Assembly (NCBI GenBank): GCA_017557005.1
Contig: JAFZFZ010000063.1
Span: 1-64,000, forward strand
Direction: 5' to 3'
DNA length: 64,000 nucleotides
Origin: Bacteroidaceae bacterium
GTDB lineage: Bacteria; Bacteroidota; Bacteroidia; Bacteroidales; Bacteroidaceae
The position numbers were made by a program, and so were the translations under genes. Shown here in pieces: positions 54,539-63,611 of this stretch. Below the pieces are notes generated by a model that saw only the letters and a list, made by a program, of their open reading frames with translations, had not been told where the DNA came from and made no database searches. Position 1 is the first letter of the stretch; each line of letters opens with the position of its first letter.

Positions 54539-54991
54539 TTACTTTAATAAACTATCTAGCAAACGATCTTCTTCTTTCGCAGAGTTTTTATAATGGTGGC
54601 GGAAGAATGGATTACACCATACGGAGTCATTAAGTGAGTGGAAGTTTTTATATGTAGCAGGACGGCCACTTACGGTAATGGACGATACCCAATCAAAACA
54701 CAAGAAACGAGTGGTTGTAATTGAGTAGGTTGCGTCTACCAGTACATCGGCATTGCCATTCTGTAAAAGTGCTTCTTGAATGGCTGCTTGTTTCACGTTC
54801 TCCATGCCGCCACGTCTTACTGAAGGGCTGGGGCTTGATGTAAAGATTATCCGTTCTGGAGATACCTCAAGGTCTGCAACTGTGGCCGAAAGCAGTGATG
54901 CGGGTGATTCGACAGTCTTTGAAGTCTTTGTAATTGTGTGACAAGACACCATAGACAGAACTAAGCCTGTTAACAAGAAAAGTTTTTTCAT
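54539..54991 (-). CDS. Short lipoprotein, paralogue of the neighbouring N-domain
   Basis: A 150-residue lipoprotein with signal MKKLFLLTGLVLSMVSC starting at Met 54991. The mature domain has VKQAAIQEALLQNGNADVLV, SSITVSGRPATYKNFHSLND and SVWCNPFF, matching the first half of the following gene. It has no barrel part. The function is unknown. The gene is transcribed from a consensus promoter about 320 bases upstream, leaving a long untranslated leader. Confidence 0.75.
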   Translation of the reverse strand: MKKLFLLTGLVLSMVSCHTITKTSKTVESPASLLSATVADLEVSPERIIFTSSPSPSVRRGGMENVKQAAIQEALLQNGNADVLVDATYSITTTRFLCFDWVSSITVSGRPATYKNFHSLNDSVWCNPFFRHHYKNSAKEEDRLLDSLLK

Positions 54992-55314
54992 AATAAATTT
55001 CTTTGCCTCACTGTTCCCATATTTGGCCTTTATAATAAAATAGGGTGCAGGAACATATTGTCTCACCCAATCTGTAGGCTTCTCGCATTGCCTTTGGTAC
55101 GGATAAGACAATAGCCCACACCTTATTGATATATCATACTCTCTACAAACAAAATGTTCATAGAGTGATAAGTCAACGATGTGGCGCTACTGTCATCATC
55201 TTCGTACCATAGGAATTTTGCGAGAATTCACAGATTGAAGATAATTTCAATAACACCCTTAACTAGTAAGTTACTCCTCTTGCTGATTACGCTATAATCT
55301 TACGAGAAGTAGGG

Positions 55315-55346
55315 CAAAGGTATGAAAACTTTTTATACACCACAAA
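55315..55346 (-). promoter_or_regulatory. Promoter of the lipoprotein pair
   Basis: Minus-strand TTTG (55346-55343), 20 nt, TACCTTTG (55322-55315). The gap 54992-55422 holds this promoter, its roughly 320-base leader and, on the other strand, the DUF6078-like promoter; I see no further gene. Confidence 0.7.
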
Positions 55347-55360
55347 CAATCGTGGCATTA

Positions 55361-55392
55361 TTTGACGTTTCGCCAAAGTTTTTGTATATTTG
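55361..55392 (+). promoter_or_regulatory. Promoter of the DUF6078-like gene
   Basis: TTTG (55361-55364), 20 nt, TATATTTG (55385-55392), 31 bases before the ATG. Confidence 0.7.
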
Positions 55393-55422
55393 CGTATTGC
55401 TAATAATCTATAAAATAAGGAT

Positions 55423-55866
55423 ATGGGAAAGCCGACAAGGACACTGATGGATGAGAGAATCCCCAAGACATTCTCGCTATGTATTCATGCGCAATGCCCT
55501 ATGGCCGACCGCTGCTTGCGCCGTGTGGCGTGGAATGCAATGGTTGCGAGCGAAGAGCGTGTCTCTATCATCAGTCCTATGCGTGCTCTGCAGGGTGATG
55601 ACTGCCGCTATTTCCGCCCTGCCCAACGCGTCACCTATGCCCGCGGCTTCCGTGGCATGCAGTCTCAGATGCTCCCTGCTCAGTATATGGCATTCAGTCA
55701 GCGGCTGACAAACCACTTCTCGCGCAACAGCTACTATGAGCGTCGTCGTGGCGATCGCTTGTGCTCGCCTGCCGACATAGCCTTTATCCGCGAGGTGCTT
55801 TCCTCGATCGGATTGTCCCACTTGGAATTCGACGCTTACGAAGAGCACTACAACTTCGTTGACTAA
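55423..55866 (+). CDS. DUF6078-like small cytosolic protein
   Basis: A 147-residue protein without a signal peptide. The N-terminus has CIHAQCPMADRCLRRVAW, a Cys-x5-Cys-x5-Cys pattern that could bind metal, followed later by DDCRYFRPAQRVTYARGF and SYYERRRGDRLCSPADIAFIREVL. The pattern matches what I recall as DUF6078, found in Bacteroides and relatives, with no known function. It is monocistronic; a palindrome array lies beyond its stop. Confidence 0.7.
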   Translation: MGKPTRTLMDERIPKTFSLCIHAQCPMADRCLRRVAWNAMVASEERVSIISPMRALQGDDCRYFRPAQRVTYARGFRGMQSQMLPAQYMAFSQRLTNHFSRNSYYERRRGDRLCSPADIAFIREVLSSIGLSHLEFDAYEEHYNFVD

Positions 55867-55941
55867 TTGTATTCTTGCCCAGCATAGCTCAGTAGCACTT
55901 TTTGTATGGTCTGTTCTGCTCGGAATGGCTCTGTATCAGCC

Positions 55942-56013
55942 AGTACTTACGGCTAAGTACTCGAGTACTTGTATGTCAGTACTGCAGTACTTAGCCTTCG
56001 GTACTCGAGTACT
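55942..56013. repeat. Palindrome array E: AGTACT-based palindromes at 22 bp
   Basis: Perfect palindromes AAGTACTCGAGTACTT (55955-55970), AGTACTGCAGTACT (55978-55991) and GTACTCGAGTAC (56001-56012) are centred at 55962.5, 55984.5 and 56006.5, exactly 22 bp apart. A leading AGTACTTA (55942) overlaps the first. It lies between the convergent DUF6078-like and calycin-like genes. Confidence 0.9.
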
Positions 56014-56049
56014 GACAAAGAAAACGATGTTTCGATAAGGACTGGAAAT

Positions 56050-56087
56050 AAAAAAGAGGGTGCGTCGTTTTGACACACCCTCTTTCA
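56050..56087 (-). terminator. Terminator of the calycin-like surface protein gene
   Basis: AAAGAGGGTG and CACCCTCTTT arms around a 13-nt loop. On the minus strand the stem ends in a T-run, about 45 bases past the stop codon. Confidence 0.8.
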
Positions 56088-56131
56088 TTCGCTAATAGGT
56101 TTGTTGGGTTAACAACGAGTTGTTAGCTATA

Positions 56132-58108
56132 TTACTTTACAAACACCTTGCGTACGGTGCCGTCGCCATAGCGCACGATGTTGATGCCCTGCTGAAGAGC
56201 CTCGAGGCGTGCACCGCTGATAGAGAAGTACTCTACGATGCCTGTAGCCTCGGTCTTGGCCTCGGTGATGGCGGTCTTCTCGTTCCACTCCTCTTCAGAT
56301 ACGAAGTGCAAGGTAGCACGCAGGATGACGCTCTTGCCGTTGGCTACGTACATTACCTCTGACACGTAGTCTTCGCCCTCTACCACGCGGTAGCTGCGGC
56401 GATACTGGGTGATGGTGCCGTCCTCGTTTTCCCAGTCAACGGTGTCGTTGCTATATACGGTCTGGGGTGCGCGTGTCACGATGGTGCTGCCGCCTGCATT
56501 GTTGCCCTCCTCGGGGTCGATCACCTTCCAGTAGTCGTAGAAGTAGTAGGTGACGGTGTCGGCAGTCTCGTTTACCTTGATGCAGTATACGGCGGGGTAG
56601 GCGTTGTGGCCGAAGATGCTGTTGTAACCGGCGTTGTAGGGGGTGAAGTCGCCATCGGCGTCGCGCCACCAGTCGAAGTAGTCCATGTGGTCGCAGTAGC
56701 TGCCGTTAGGACGGAGTGCGTGCATGGTGGCCTCGCTGATAGTGCTGATGCCGAGGGTAGCGCAGATGTCGGCTACGTCAACGGTAGAGATGGTCTTGGT
56801 GTACTCCTGATTTACGATGGCAAGGCTCATCCAACCCTCTACGTCGATGGTCTTCTGCAACTCGGGACCGACGATGGAGAATGAGATGCTGTATGAGTCG
56901 TCGGTGGCGGTGAGGGTGTCGGTGGTGTAGGTAGAGAGGTTGGCCTGACAGAGCTGTGCCTTGGTGGTAACGATTCTGTACTGGTGACCCTCTGCGAAGG
57001 GATAGCTGATGAGCACATCGATAGCGCCCTGTGCTGATGATGAGGCCTTGACGGGCTCCTGAGCATCGTCAATGTAGAGGTCGAAGTTTACGAGCAATAC
57101 ATTGAGGAAGTTGAGTGCGTAGCCCGAGGGGTTGGGGAAGCTGAGGGTGAGACCTGCTGTCTCGAATGCCTCGATGCTCTCGTATACTACGTTGTCGGCG
57201 GTGTTCCATGTAGCGGTGCCCCATGTGAATACTGAGGGGTCGGTGGGCTCGTCGCCAGGCTCGTCGCCGCTGGCACCTGAGGTAGAGAACTTAGCGGTGG
57301 TGAGGGCGCCCATGGCGGGGTTTTGGATCACCTCGATGGTCATCTCGGCAGAGCCGTCGGCTGCAATCACACCTGCGAAGGTGCTGTTGGGGAAGGTCAC
57401 CATGCCTGTGCCGATGGTGAACAGATCCTTGCTGAGGCTGTATGAGCCGTCGCCATTGTCAGCAACGGTAACGTTGGGCACGAGGATCTCGCCTGTAGCC
57501 ACGCCGATCATGGTGGTGAAGGTGGGGAACACGACGTCGATGCCGCCCTCTTCGTTCTGAGCTACGGTAACGGTCTGCTCCTCGAGGGTGCTGGGCTCGC
57601 CCTGCAAGTGGGTGAGGCTGATGCCGCCAGCGTATGCGCCAAGCACGGCTGAGAAGTCAGCAGCGCCTGCGGGCTCGGCAAAGAAGTAAGCGGTGGTGAG
57701 GGCACCCATATCGGGGTTCTGCACTACCTCGACGATAGCCTCTACGGCGCCGTCGCTATAGACGGTAGCTGAGAAGGTGCTGTAGGGGAAGGTGACATAG
57801 CCCGAACCGATGGTGAACTGTGCCTTGCTGAGCTCGTATGAGCCGTCGGCACCCTCGGTAACAGTAACGTCCTGCACGAGGATCTCGCCAGTAGCCATGC
57901 CAATCATGGTGGTGAAAGTGGGGAACACAACGTCGATACCGCCATTCTCATTCGCGGCGATGGTAACGGTTTGTGCCTCGAGTACTGAACCTTCACCTTG
58001 GAGGTGTGTGAGGTTGATGTCGCCAGTGTAGCTACCTACAATAGCGCTCTGCGCATAGCCTGCCAATGTGCAAGCGATGAACGCGAAGAAAAGCGTAAAT
58101 TTTTTCAT
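56132..58108 (-). CDS. Surface protein: two calycin-like repeats, DUF4859-like domain, type IX-like tail
   Basis: Starting at Met 58108 (MKKFTLFFAFIACTLAGYAQ, about 658 residues). Two near-identical domains of about 125 residues follow the signal peptide, each with LTHLQGE, VVFPTFTTMIG and MGALTTA. They resemble the calycin-like barrel of Bacteroides surface proteins. A linker GDEPGDEPTDPS leads to a DUF4859-like region (VDVADICATLGISTISEA). The C-terminus EYFSISGARLEALQQGINIVRYGDG has the look of a type IX sorting tail, which would make it a cargo of the PorU/PorV system in this window. The ligand is unknown. Confidence 0.8.
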   Translation of the reverse strand: MKKFTLFFAFIACTLAGYAQSAIVGSYTGDINLTHLQGEGSVLEAQTVTIAANENGGIDVVFPTFTTMIGMATGEILVQDVTVTEGADGSYELSKAQFTIGSGYVTFPYSTFSATVYSDGAVEAIVEVVQNPDMGALTTAYFFAEPAGAADFSAVLGAYAGGISLTHLQGEPSTLEEQTVTVAQNEEGGIDVVFPTFTTMIGVATGEILVPNVTVADNGDGSYSLSKDLFTIGTGMVTFPNSTFAGVIAADGSAEMTIEVIQNPAMGALTTAKFSTSGASGDEPGDEPTDPSVFTWGTATWNTADNVVYESIEAFETAGLTLSFPNPSGYALNFLNVLLVNFDLYIDDAQEPVKASSSAQGAIDVLISYPFAEGHQYRIVTTKAQLCQANLSTYTTDTLTATDDSYSISFSIVGPELQKTIDVEGWMSLAIVNQEYTKTISTVDVADICATLGISTISEATMHALRPNGSYCDHMDYFDWWRDADGDFTPYNAGYNSIFGHNAYPAVYCIKVNETADTVTYYFYDYWKVIDPEEGNNAGGSTIVTRAPQTVYSNDTVDWENEDGTITQYRRSYRVVEGEDYVSEVMYVANGKSVILRATLHFVSEEEWNEKTAITEAKTEATGIVEYFSISGARLEALQQGINIVRYGDGTVRKVFVK

Positions 58109-58160
58109 AAAAAACAATCTTTTTGTTACTAAATTTTTACCAAATGTTACATTGAGGTTG

Positions 58161-58168
58161 CAAATGTA
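58161..58168 (-). promoter_or_regulatory. -7 box before the calycin-like gene
   Basis: Minus-strand TACATTTG, 53 bases before the start codon; the -33 element is weak. Confidence 0.45.
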
Positions 58169-58177
58169 GTCAATTCT

Positions 58178-58209
58178 TTTGTTTTTTCTAATTTATTGCC
58201 ATATTTTTG
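58178..58209 (+). promoter_or_regulatory. Promoter of the SusC/SusD operon
   Basis: TTTG (58178-58181), 20 nt, TATTTTTG (58202-58209), 32 bases before the susC-like ATG. Confidence 0.75.
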
Positions 58210-58241
58210 TGCAAAAATGTAAATAGTACACTTAAACGACT

Positions 58242-61200
58242 ATGAAAAGTATATATAAAGTAGGTCTATGGGCTATTGCCATGCTGTTACCGTGGGTGGT
58301 TGTGGCAGCGCCCAACGAAGTGACTGATTCGGTAAAGAGCTCGGTGCCCGTGTCGCGCATGACGGTGAGCCAAAGCAGCGCCAAACCGCAGGGTGTGCTG
58401 CTGCAGGGCGTGGTGACCGACACTGACGACTTTCCCCTGCCCGGTGCACATATTATTATAAAGGAGCTGGAGATGGCGGCCGTGGCCGACATGAACGGTG
58501 AGTTCTCTATACTGCTGCCTACAACGAAGCAGGTGACCGTGGAGTACTCGTTCGTGGGCATGCAGAGCGTGGTGAAGGTATACGACGGCAAGCAGAACCA
58601 GCTGAACCAGGTGATACGCCTCAAGAGCAGCGAAGAACTGGAGGAGGTGGTGGTGACGGGACTCTTCGACTACAACTCGAAGACCTTTACCGGTAGCGCC
58701 GTGTCGTACACCCAGGAGGACCTGAAGTCGATAGGCAACAGCAACGTGCTGAAGGTAATACAGTCGCTGGACCCCGCCTTCATCGTGGAGAACAACAGCA
58801 TCAATGGCTCGAACCCCAACCATATGGCCGACATCACGCTGCGCGGTAACGCCTCGTTTGGCGGACTGCAGGGCGAGTATGCGGGTAACCCCAATGCGCC
58901 GCTCTTCATCCTCGATGGATTCGAGGCTTCGCAAGAGCAGATTTTCGACCTCGACATGAACCGTATCAAGTCGGTGACCATCCTCAAGGACGGTGCCGCC
59001 AAGGCCATCTACGGCTCGAAGGCATCGAACGGTGTCATCGTGGTAGAGACCATACTACCCGAGGCTGGACGCCTGCGCGTGACCTACACGGGCGACCTCA
59101 GCGTGGAGACCCCCGACCTCACCAGCTACAACCTCACCAACGCAGCCGAGAAGCTGCAGGTGGAGCTCAATGCCGGACGCTACACCTCATCGGTGCCCTA
59201 CTACCAGGCACAGCTCGACGAGCAGTACTATGCCATCGCGGCCAACATCGCCCGTGGCGTTGACACCTATTGGCTGTCGCAGCCGTTGCGCACCAGCGTG
59301 GGACAGAAGCACTCGGCCTACATCGAGGGAGGTACTGACGATATGCGCTACTCGGCCACCGTGGGATACAACGACGTGGCTGGTGTGATGAAGCAGTCGG
59401 GCCGCCGCAATGTGCAGGGCAACGTGAACCTCTCGTACCGCTACGGCAAGTGGATGTTCCGCAACTCGCTGAGCGTGACACGCAATCGTGCCGACGACAG
59501 CCCCTACGGCTCGTTCAGCGACTACGTGAGCGTGAACCCCTACTTTGCCCCCTACGACGAGAATGGCAACGTGCGCAAGGTGCTGGGCTACTACACCACA
59601 CCGGGTGCCAATGGCAGCGTGCTCACCTACTATAATCCGCTCTACAATGCAAGCTTGGGCACGAAGAACTTCTCAAAGTATACGGAGATAGTGGAGAACT
59701 TCTACATTGAGTTCCGCCCCATTGATGCCCTGCGCTTCACCGCCCGCTTGGGATACACCTTCAAGGACAACCGCCGCGAGGACTTCTACCCCGGCGACCA
59801 CACCCGATTCAACGACTGGACAGGCGACCGCTACTTCCAGCGTGGTAGCTACACCATCACCAACGGTGAGGCCAACAACCTGAACATCGACATCACGGGT
59901 AACTACTCGCACCAGTGGGACAAGCATCAGCTGCTGGCCAATGCCGCCTACTCGCTGCAGAGCACCAACTCGATATCGGAGGGCATGACGGCCTGGGGAT
60001 TCCTCAACAATCACGTAGACTACATCACCTTTGCCAAGCAGTATGCCGAGGGTGGCAAGCCCACAGGCTCGGAGAGTACTACTCGCAGTCTGGGTATCAC
60101 CGCAGCGGCCAACTATAGCTACGATGAGCGTTACCTGGCTGACCTCAGCTTGCGATTCAACGGTTCGTCGGTATTCGGCAACAACAACCGCTGGGGTACT
60201 TTCTGGAGTGCCGGTGCGGGATGGAACCTCTACAAGGAGCACTTCATGGACTGGGCCGAGTGGCTCACACTGTGTAAGTTCCGTGTCACCTACGGACTCA
60301 CCGGTAACCAAAACTTCTCACCCTACCAGTCGAAGGCTACCTACAAATTCTACGACAGCATCATCTACGACAATATCTCGGGTGCCTACCTCATGGGCAT
60401 GCCCAACCCCAACCTGAAGTGGCAGCAGACGGGCGACTTCAACGTAGGTCTCGACCTGGGCCTCTTCAACGATGTGAACCTGCGCGTAGACCTCTACAAC
60501 AGTCGCACACGCGATGCTCTCATCGCCATGTCGATACCCACCTCGACCGGATTCACCACCTACATGGAGAACATGGGTAACGTGACCAACCGCGGCGTGG
60601 AGGCCACAGCCAACTGGCGATTCTACCACGAGGGACAGTCGTATATGAGCCTCAGCGGTAGCCTGGGCCACAACAAGAACCGCGTGACAGAGATCAGCGA
60701 TGCGCTGAAAAACTACAACAGCGAGCAGGATGCCAACTCTACCAAGTCGCCCATCATACGCTACGAGGAGGGACAGTCGATGACAGCCATCTGGGCCGTG
60801 CGCTCACTGGGTATCGACCCCGCCACAGGTAAGGAGATGTTCTTGAAGAAGGATGGCGTCACCACTACCTATGACTACACCACGGACGACTACATCATCG
60901 CTGGCGACAGCAACCCTATACTGCATGGTACCTTCGGACTCAATGGCGAGTGGAAGGGATTCGGTCTCAGCATGCTCTTCAGCTACCAGTGGGGAGGCGA
61001 CTACTACAACCAAACGCTGGTGGACCGCGTGGAGAATGCCAACGTGGCCTACAACGTGGATAGCCGTATCTTCTCAGATACCTGGCAGAGCGCGGGCGAC
61101 ATAGCCAAGTATAAGCATATCTCGAGCACACCTACCACGACCTACGCATCGACCCGATTCGTGCAGCGCGACAATACGCTCGACTTCACCTCGCTCTCGG

Positions 61201-61370
61201 CCTACTACGACTTTAAGCACTGCGACTGGCTGGAGAAGGCACACATGGAGCGTCTGCGACTGACCTTCTACCTGAACGATGTGTTCCACCTGTCGACCAT
61301 CAAGACGGAGCGCGGACTCAACTATCCGTATGCACGCACATTCTCATTCTCGCTAACCTCAACATTCTGA
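58242..61370 (+). CDS. SusC/RagA-family TonB-linked outer-membrane receptor
   Basis: A 1042-residue nutrient importer. It has signal peptide MKSIYKVGLWAIAMLLPWVV and a carboxypeptidase-regulatory-like domain at about 50-130 (LLQGVVTDTDDFPLPGAHII; ADMNGEFSILLP). The plug has ELEEVVVTGLF and the family hallmark KAIYGSKASNGVIVVET, and a 22-strand barrel ends RTFSFSLTSTF. It forms a lidded transporter with the SusD-like protein that follows after 6 bases. No enzyme genes are visible within the window, so the substrate (glycan or peptide) is open. Confidence 0.95.
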   Translation: MKSIYKVGLWAIAMLLPWVVVAAPNEVTDSVKSSVPVSRMTVSQSSAKPQGVLLQGVVTDTDDFPLPGAHIIIKELEMAAVADMNGEFSILLPTTKQVTVEYSFVGMQSVVKVYDGKQNQLNQVIRLKSSEELEEVVVTGLFDYNSKTFTGSAVSYTQEDLKSIGNSNVLKVIQSLDPAFIVENNSINGSNPNHMADITLRGNASFGGLQGEYAGNPNAPLFILDGFEASQEQIFDLDMNRIKSVTILKDGAAKAIYGSKASNGVIVVETILPEAGRLRVTYTGDLSVETPDLTSYNLTNAAEKLQVELNAGRYTSSVPYYQAQLDEQYYAIAANIARGVDTYWLSQPLRTSVGQKHSAYIEGGTDDMRYSATVGYNDVAGVMKQSGRRNVQGNVNLSYRYGKWMFRNSLSVTRNRADDSPYGSFSDYVSVNPYFAPYDENGNVRKVLGYYTTPGANGSVLTYYNPLYNASLGTKNFSKYTEIVENFYIEFRPIDALRFTARLGYTFKDNRREDFYPGDHTRFNDWTGDRYFQRGSYTITNGEANNLNIDITGNYSHQWDKHQLLANAAYSLQSTNSISEGMTAWGFLNNHVDYITFAKQYAEGGKPTGSESTTRSLGITAAANYSYDERYLADLSLRFNGSSVFGNNNRWGTFWSAGAGWNLYKEHFMDWAEWLTLCKFRVTYGLTGNQNFSPYQSKATYKFYDSIIYDNISGAYLMGMPNPNLKWQQTGDFNVGLDLGLFNDVNLRVDLYNSRTRDALIAMSIPTSTGFTTYMENMGNVTNRGVEATANWRFYHEGQSYMSLSGSLGHNKNRVTEISDALKNYNSEQDANSTKSPIIRYEEGQSMTAIWAVRSLGIDPATGKEMFLKKDGVTTTYDYTTDDYIIAGDSNPILHGTFGLNGEWKGFGLSMLFSYQWGGDYYNQTLVDRVENANVAYNVDSRIFSDTWQSAGDIAKYKHISSTPTTTYASTRFVQRDNTLDFTSLSAYYDFKHCDWLEKAHMERLRLTFYLNDVFHLSTIKTERGLNYPYARTFSFSLTSTF

Positions 61371-61376
61371 TAAACG

Positions 61377-62810
61377 ATGAAAAAGATACTATATATACTC
61401 TATGGTGCAATGGCTGCTGTGACGATGACCTCGTGCAACGACTGGCTCAACGTGCAGCCACACTCACAGATTGAAGATACTGAGCTCTTCTCCACCGAGG
61501 GAGGATTCAAGGAAGCATTGGCGGGCGTGTACTCATCGATGGTGAGCACCTCGACCTACGCCAAGGAGATGACCTTCGGCTTCATGGGCATATTGGCACA
61601 GGAATGGGACTACTACTCATCGGCACAGTACGATGCCGTGGCTACCTACGACTACGACGCCTCGTACCCCACCAACTATATCAACGGCATTTGGAAGAAC
61701 AACTACGTGGGTATTGCCAACGTGAACAACCTGCTGGCACACATCGATGACCACGTAGGCGTGTTCTCTGAAGACAACTACGAGGTGATCAAGGGCGAGG
61801 CCCTGGCACTGCGTGCCATGCTGCACTTTGACCTGCTGCGCTGCTTTGGCGTGAGCTATGCCGTGAACCCCTCGATGCCCTCGATACCCTATAGCACGGC
61901 ATTGGACTACCACGTATTCCCGCAGCTGAAGGTGAGCGAGGTGGCTCAGTGCATCTTGACCGACCTGAAGGAGGCCGAGCTGCTGCTTCACGAGGGAGAT
62001 CCCATCGTGACTGGACGCGCCATCACCGAATTGGACGACAATGGCTACCTCATCAACCGCCAGCTGCACCTCAACTACTATGCCGTGAAGGCGCTGCAGG
62101 CCCGCCTATACATGTGGATGGGACTGTATGTCGAGGCATTGGAGGCTGCTACAGAGGTGGTAGAGAGTGGAGCCTTCTCATGGAGCTCGCCCGAGAACAT
62201 GGAGCGTGGCTATGACCGCTGCCTGGCCGATGAGCATATCTTTGCGCTCAACAACCTCACCCTCAAGGCTGACATTGCCGACAACTACTTCAGCGAGAAC
62301 AGCACCAACAGCTTCGCGGTAAATCGCGAGCGCCTGCTCACCTACTACGACAATGCTACGCAGGACTACCGCTACACCTTCCTCTTCAAGGCAGGTACCG
62401 GTACGACCTTCGAAAACCGCTATAGCACCAAGTATGACGAGTCGGCCACATCGGACAGCTACTACCGCTACAAGATGCCGCTCATGCGCTTGCCTGAGAT
62501 GTATCTCATCAAGTGTGAGGCCGAGTATCGCACCGCTCCCACATCGGACAAGGCGCTGGCTACCCTCAATCAGATGCGTGCCTACCGCAACCTCACAGCG
62601 CTGCAGGAACTGCCTGGCGACTTCTATACCGAACTTATCAACGAGTACCGACGCGAGTTCTTGGGCGAAGGTCAGCTCTTCTTCCTCTACAAGCGCCTCA
62701 ACCACCCCGTGATAGCCTACTCGGATGTTGACCCCGTAGCCACACGCGCTTACACCTTTCCGCTGCCTCTGTCAGAGATACAGGCGGCCGAGCGCGAAGA
62801 CAATCGATAA
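61377..62810 (+). CDS. SusD/RagB-family surface lipoprotein
   Basis: A 477-residue lipoprotein (MKKILYILYGAMAAVTMTSC) that caps the SusC channel. The typical N-terminal CNDWLNVQPHSQIEDTELFS, the TPR-rich body (YYAVKALQARLYMWMGLYVEAL) and the C-terminal LPLSEIQAAE element are present. It starts 6 bases after susC and is followed after 9 bases by a DUF4843 lipoprotein. Confidence 0.95.
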   Translation: MKKILYILYGAMAAVTMTSCNDWLNVQPHSQIEDTELFSTEGGFKEALAGVYSSMVSTSTYAKEMTFGFMGILAQEWDYYSSAQYDAVATYDYDASYPTNYINGIWKNNYVGIANVNNLLAHIDDHVGVFSEDNYEVIKGEALALRAMLHFDLLRCFGVSYAVNPSMPSIPYSTALDYHVFPQLKVSEVAQCILTDLKEAELLLHEGDPIVTGRAITELDDNGYLINRQLHLNYYAVKALQARLYMWMGLYVEALEAATEVVESGAFSWSSPENMERGYDRCLADEHIFALNNLTLKADIADNYFSENSTNSFAVNRERLLTYYDNATQDYRYTFLFKAGTGTTFENRYSTKYDESATSDSYYRYKMPLMRLPEMYLIKCEAEYRTAPTSDKALATLNQMRAYRNLTALQELPGDFYTELINEYRREFLGEGQLFFLYKRLNHPVIAYSDVDPVATRAYTFPLPLSEIQAAEREDNR

Positions 62811-62819
62811 CACCCTAAC

Positions 62820-63599
62820 ATGACAACGATGAAACAGATTATAAGACTTACATCATGCCTGCTGGCCATAGCGGCCGTAGTGGCATGCCAAAAGGTAGAG
62901 GTGCCCACCTACGACGTGTCGCGTACCGGACTGAATATATGGGTAGGTACATCTACCGGCTCCATCTACGACCAGGTGTCGTACAACTTCTCCTATGCCT
63001 ATGAGGAGGGTAGTGTCACCTTCTATGCGCGCATCAATGGTATGCCTGCCGACTATGCACGCACCTTCAAGCTGGAACCCTATGGCGATATGCTCGACTC
63101 GGTAGCCGCCACCATACGCGACGAGGAGTATGTGATTCCCGCAGGTGCCGTATCGGGAGAGTACAAGGTGCACTTCCTCTCACAGATGTTGCCCTCGCCC
63201 ACGATGTTTGCCGAAGAGGATGGAGAGATCTACTTCCGTGTGGTGCCCAGCGACGACTTCGACCTGGGAGCCGAGCGTATGCAGTCGTTCAAGGTGGTGC
63301 TGCGCAACCGCATTGCCAAGCCCGACAACTGGGATACAGCCAACTACCCCTTGGTGGCACTGAGCAAGTACTTCGGCTCATATAGCCGCATCAAGTATCA
63401 GTTTATGATTGAACACCTGGGACTTATTGACTTCATCATCTCGTACTCGGCAGCTACCGCATACGATGAGAGCACCAATACCGTATCGCCCGCCTACGCC
63501 GTGTATCTGCAGCAGGTGATGCAAGAGAAATTGGCCGAATACAACGATACTCACGAGACTCCGCTCACTGATGAAAACGGCGATTTGGTAATCTTCTAA
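62820..63599 (+). CDS. DUF4843-family lipoprotein
   Basis: A 259-residue lipoprotein with lipobox VVAC (MKQIIRLTSCLLAIAAVVAC from the ATG at 62829). The body has FSYAYEEGSVTFYARINGMPADYAR and AGAVSGEYKVHFLSQML, then FKVVLRNRIAKPDNWD, matching DUF4843, a family common after SusD genes. It is probably a surface-exposed substrate-binding or accessory lipoprotein. Confidence 0.85.
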   Translation: MTTMKQIIRLTSCLLAIAAVVACQKVEVPTYDVSRTGLNIWVGTSTGSIYDQVSYNFSYAYEEGSVTFYARINGMPADYARTFKLEPYGDMLDSVAATIRDEEYVIPAGAVSGEYKVHFLSQMLPSPTMFAEEDGEIYFRVVPSDDFDLGAERMQSFKVVLRNRIAKPDNWDTANYPLVALSKYFGSYSRIKYQFMIEHLGLIDFIISYSAATAYDESTNTVSPAYAVYLQQVMQEKLAEYNDTHETPLTDENGDLVIF

Positions 63600-63611
63600 T
63601 GCAATGAAAAG

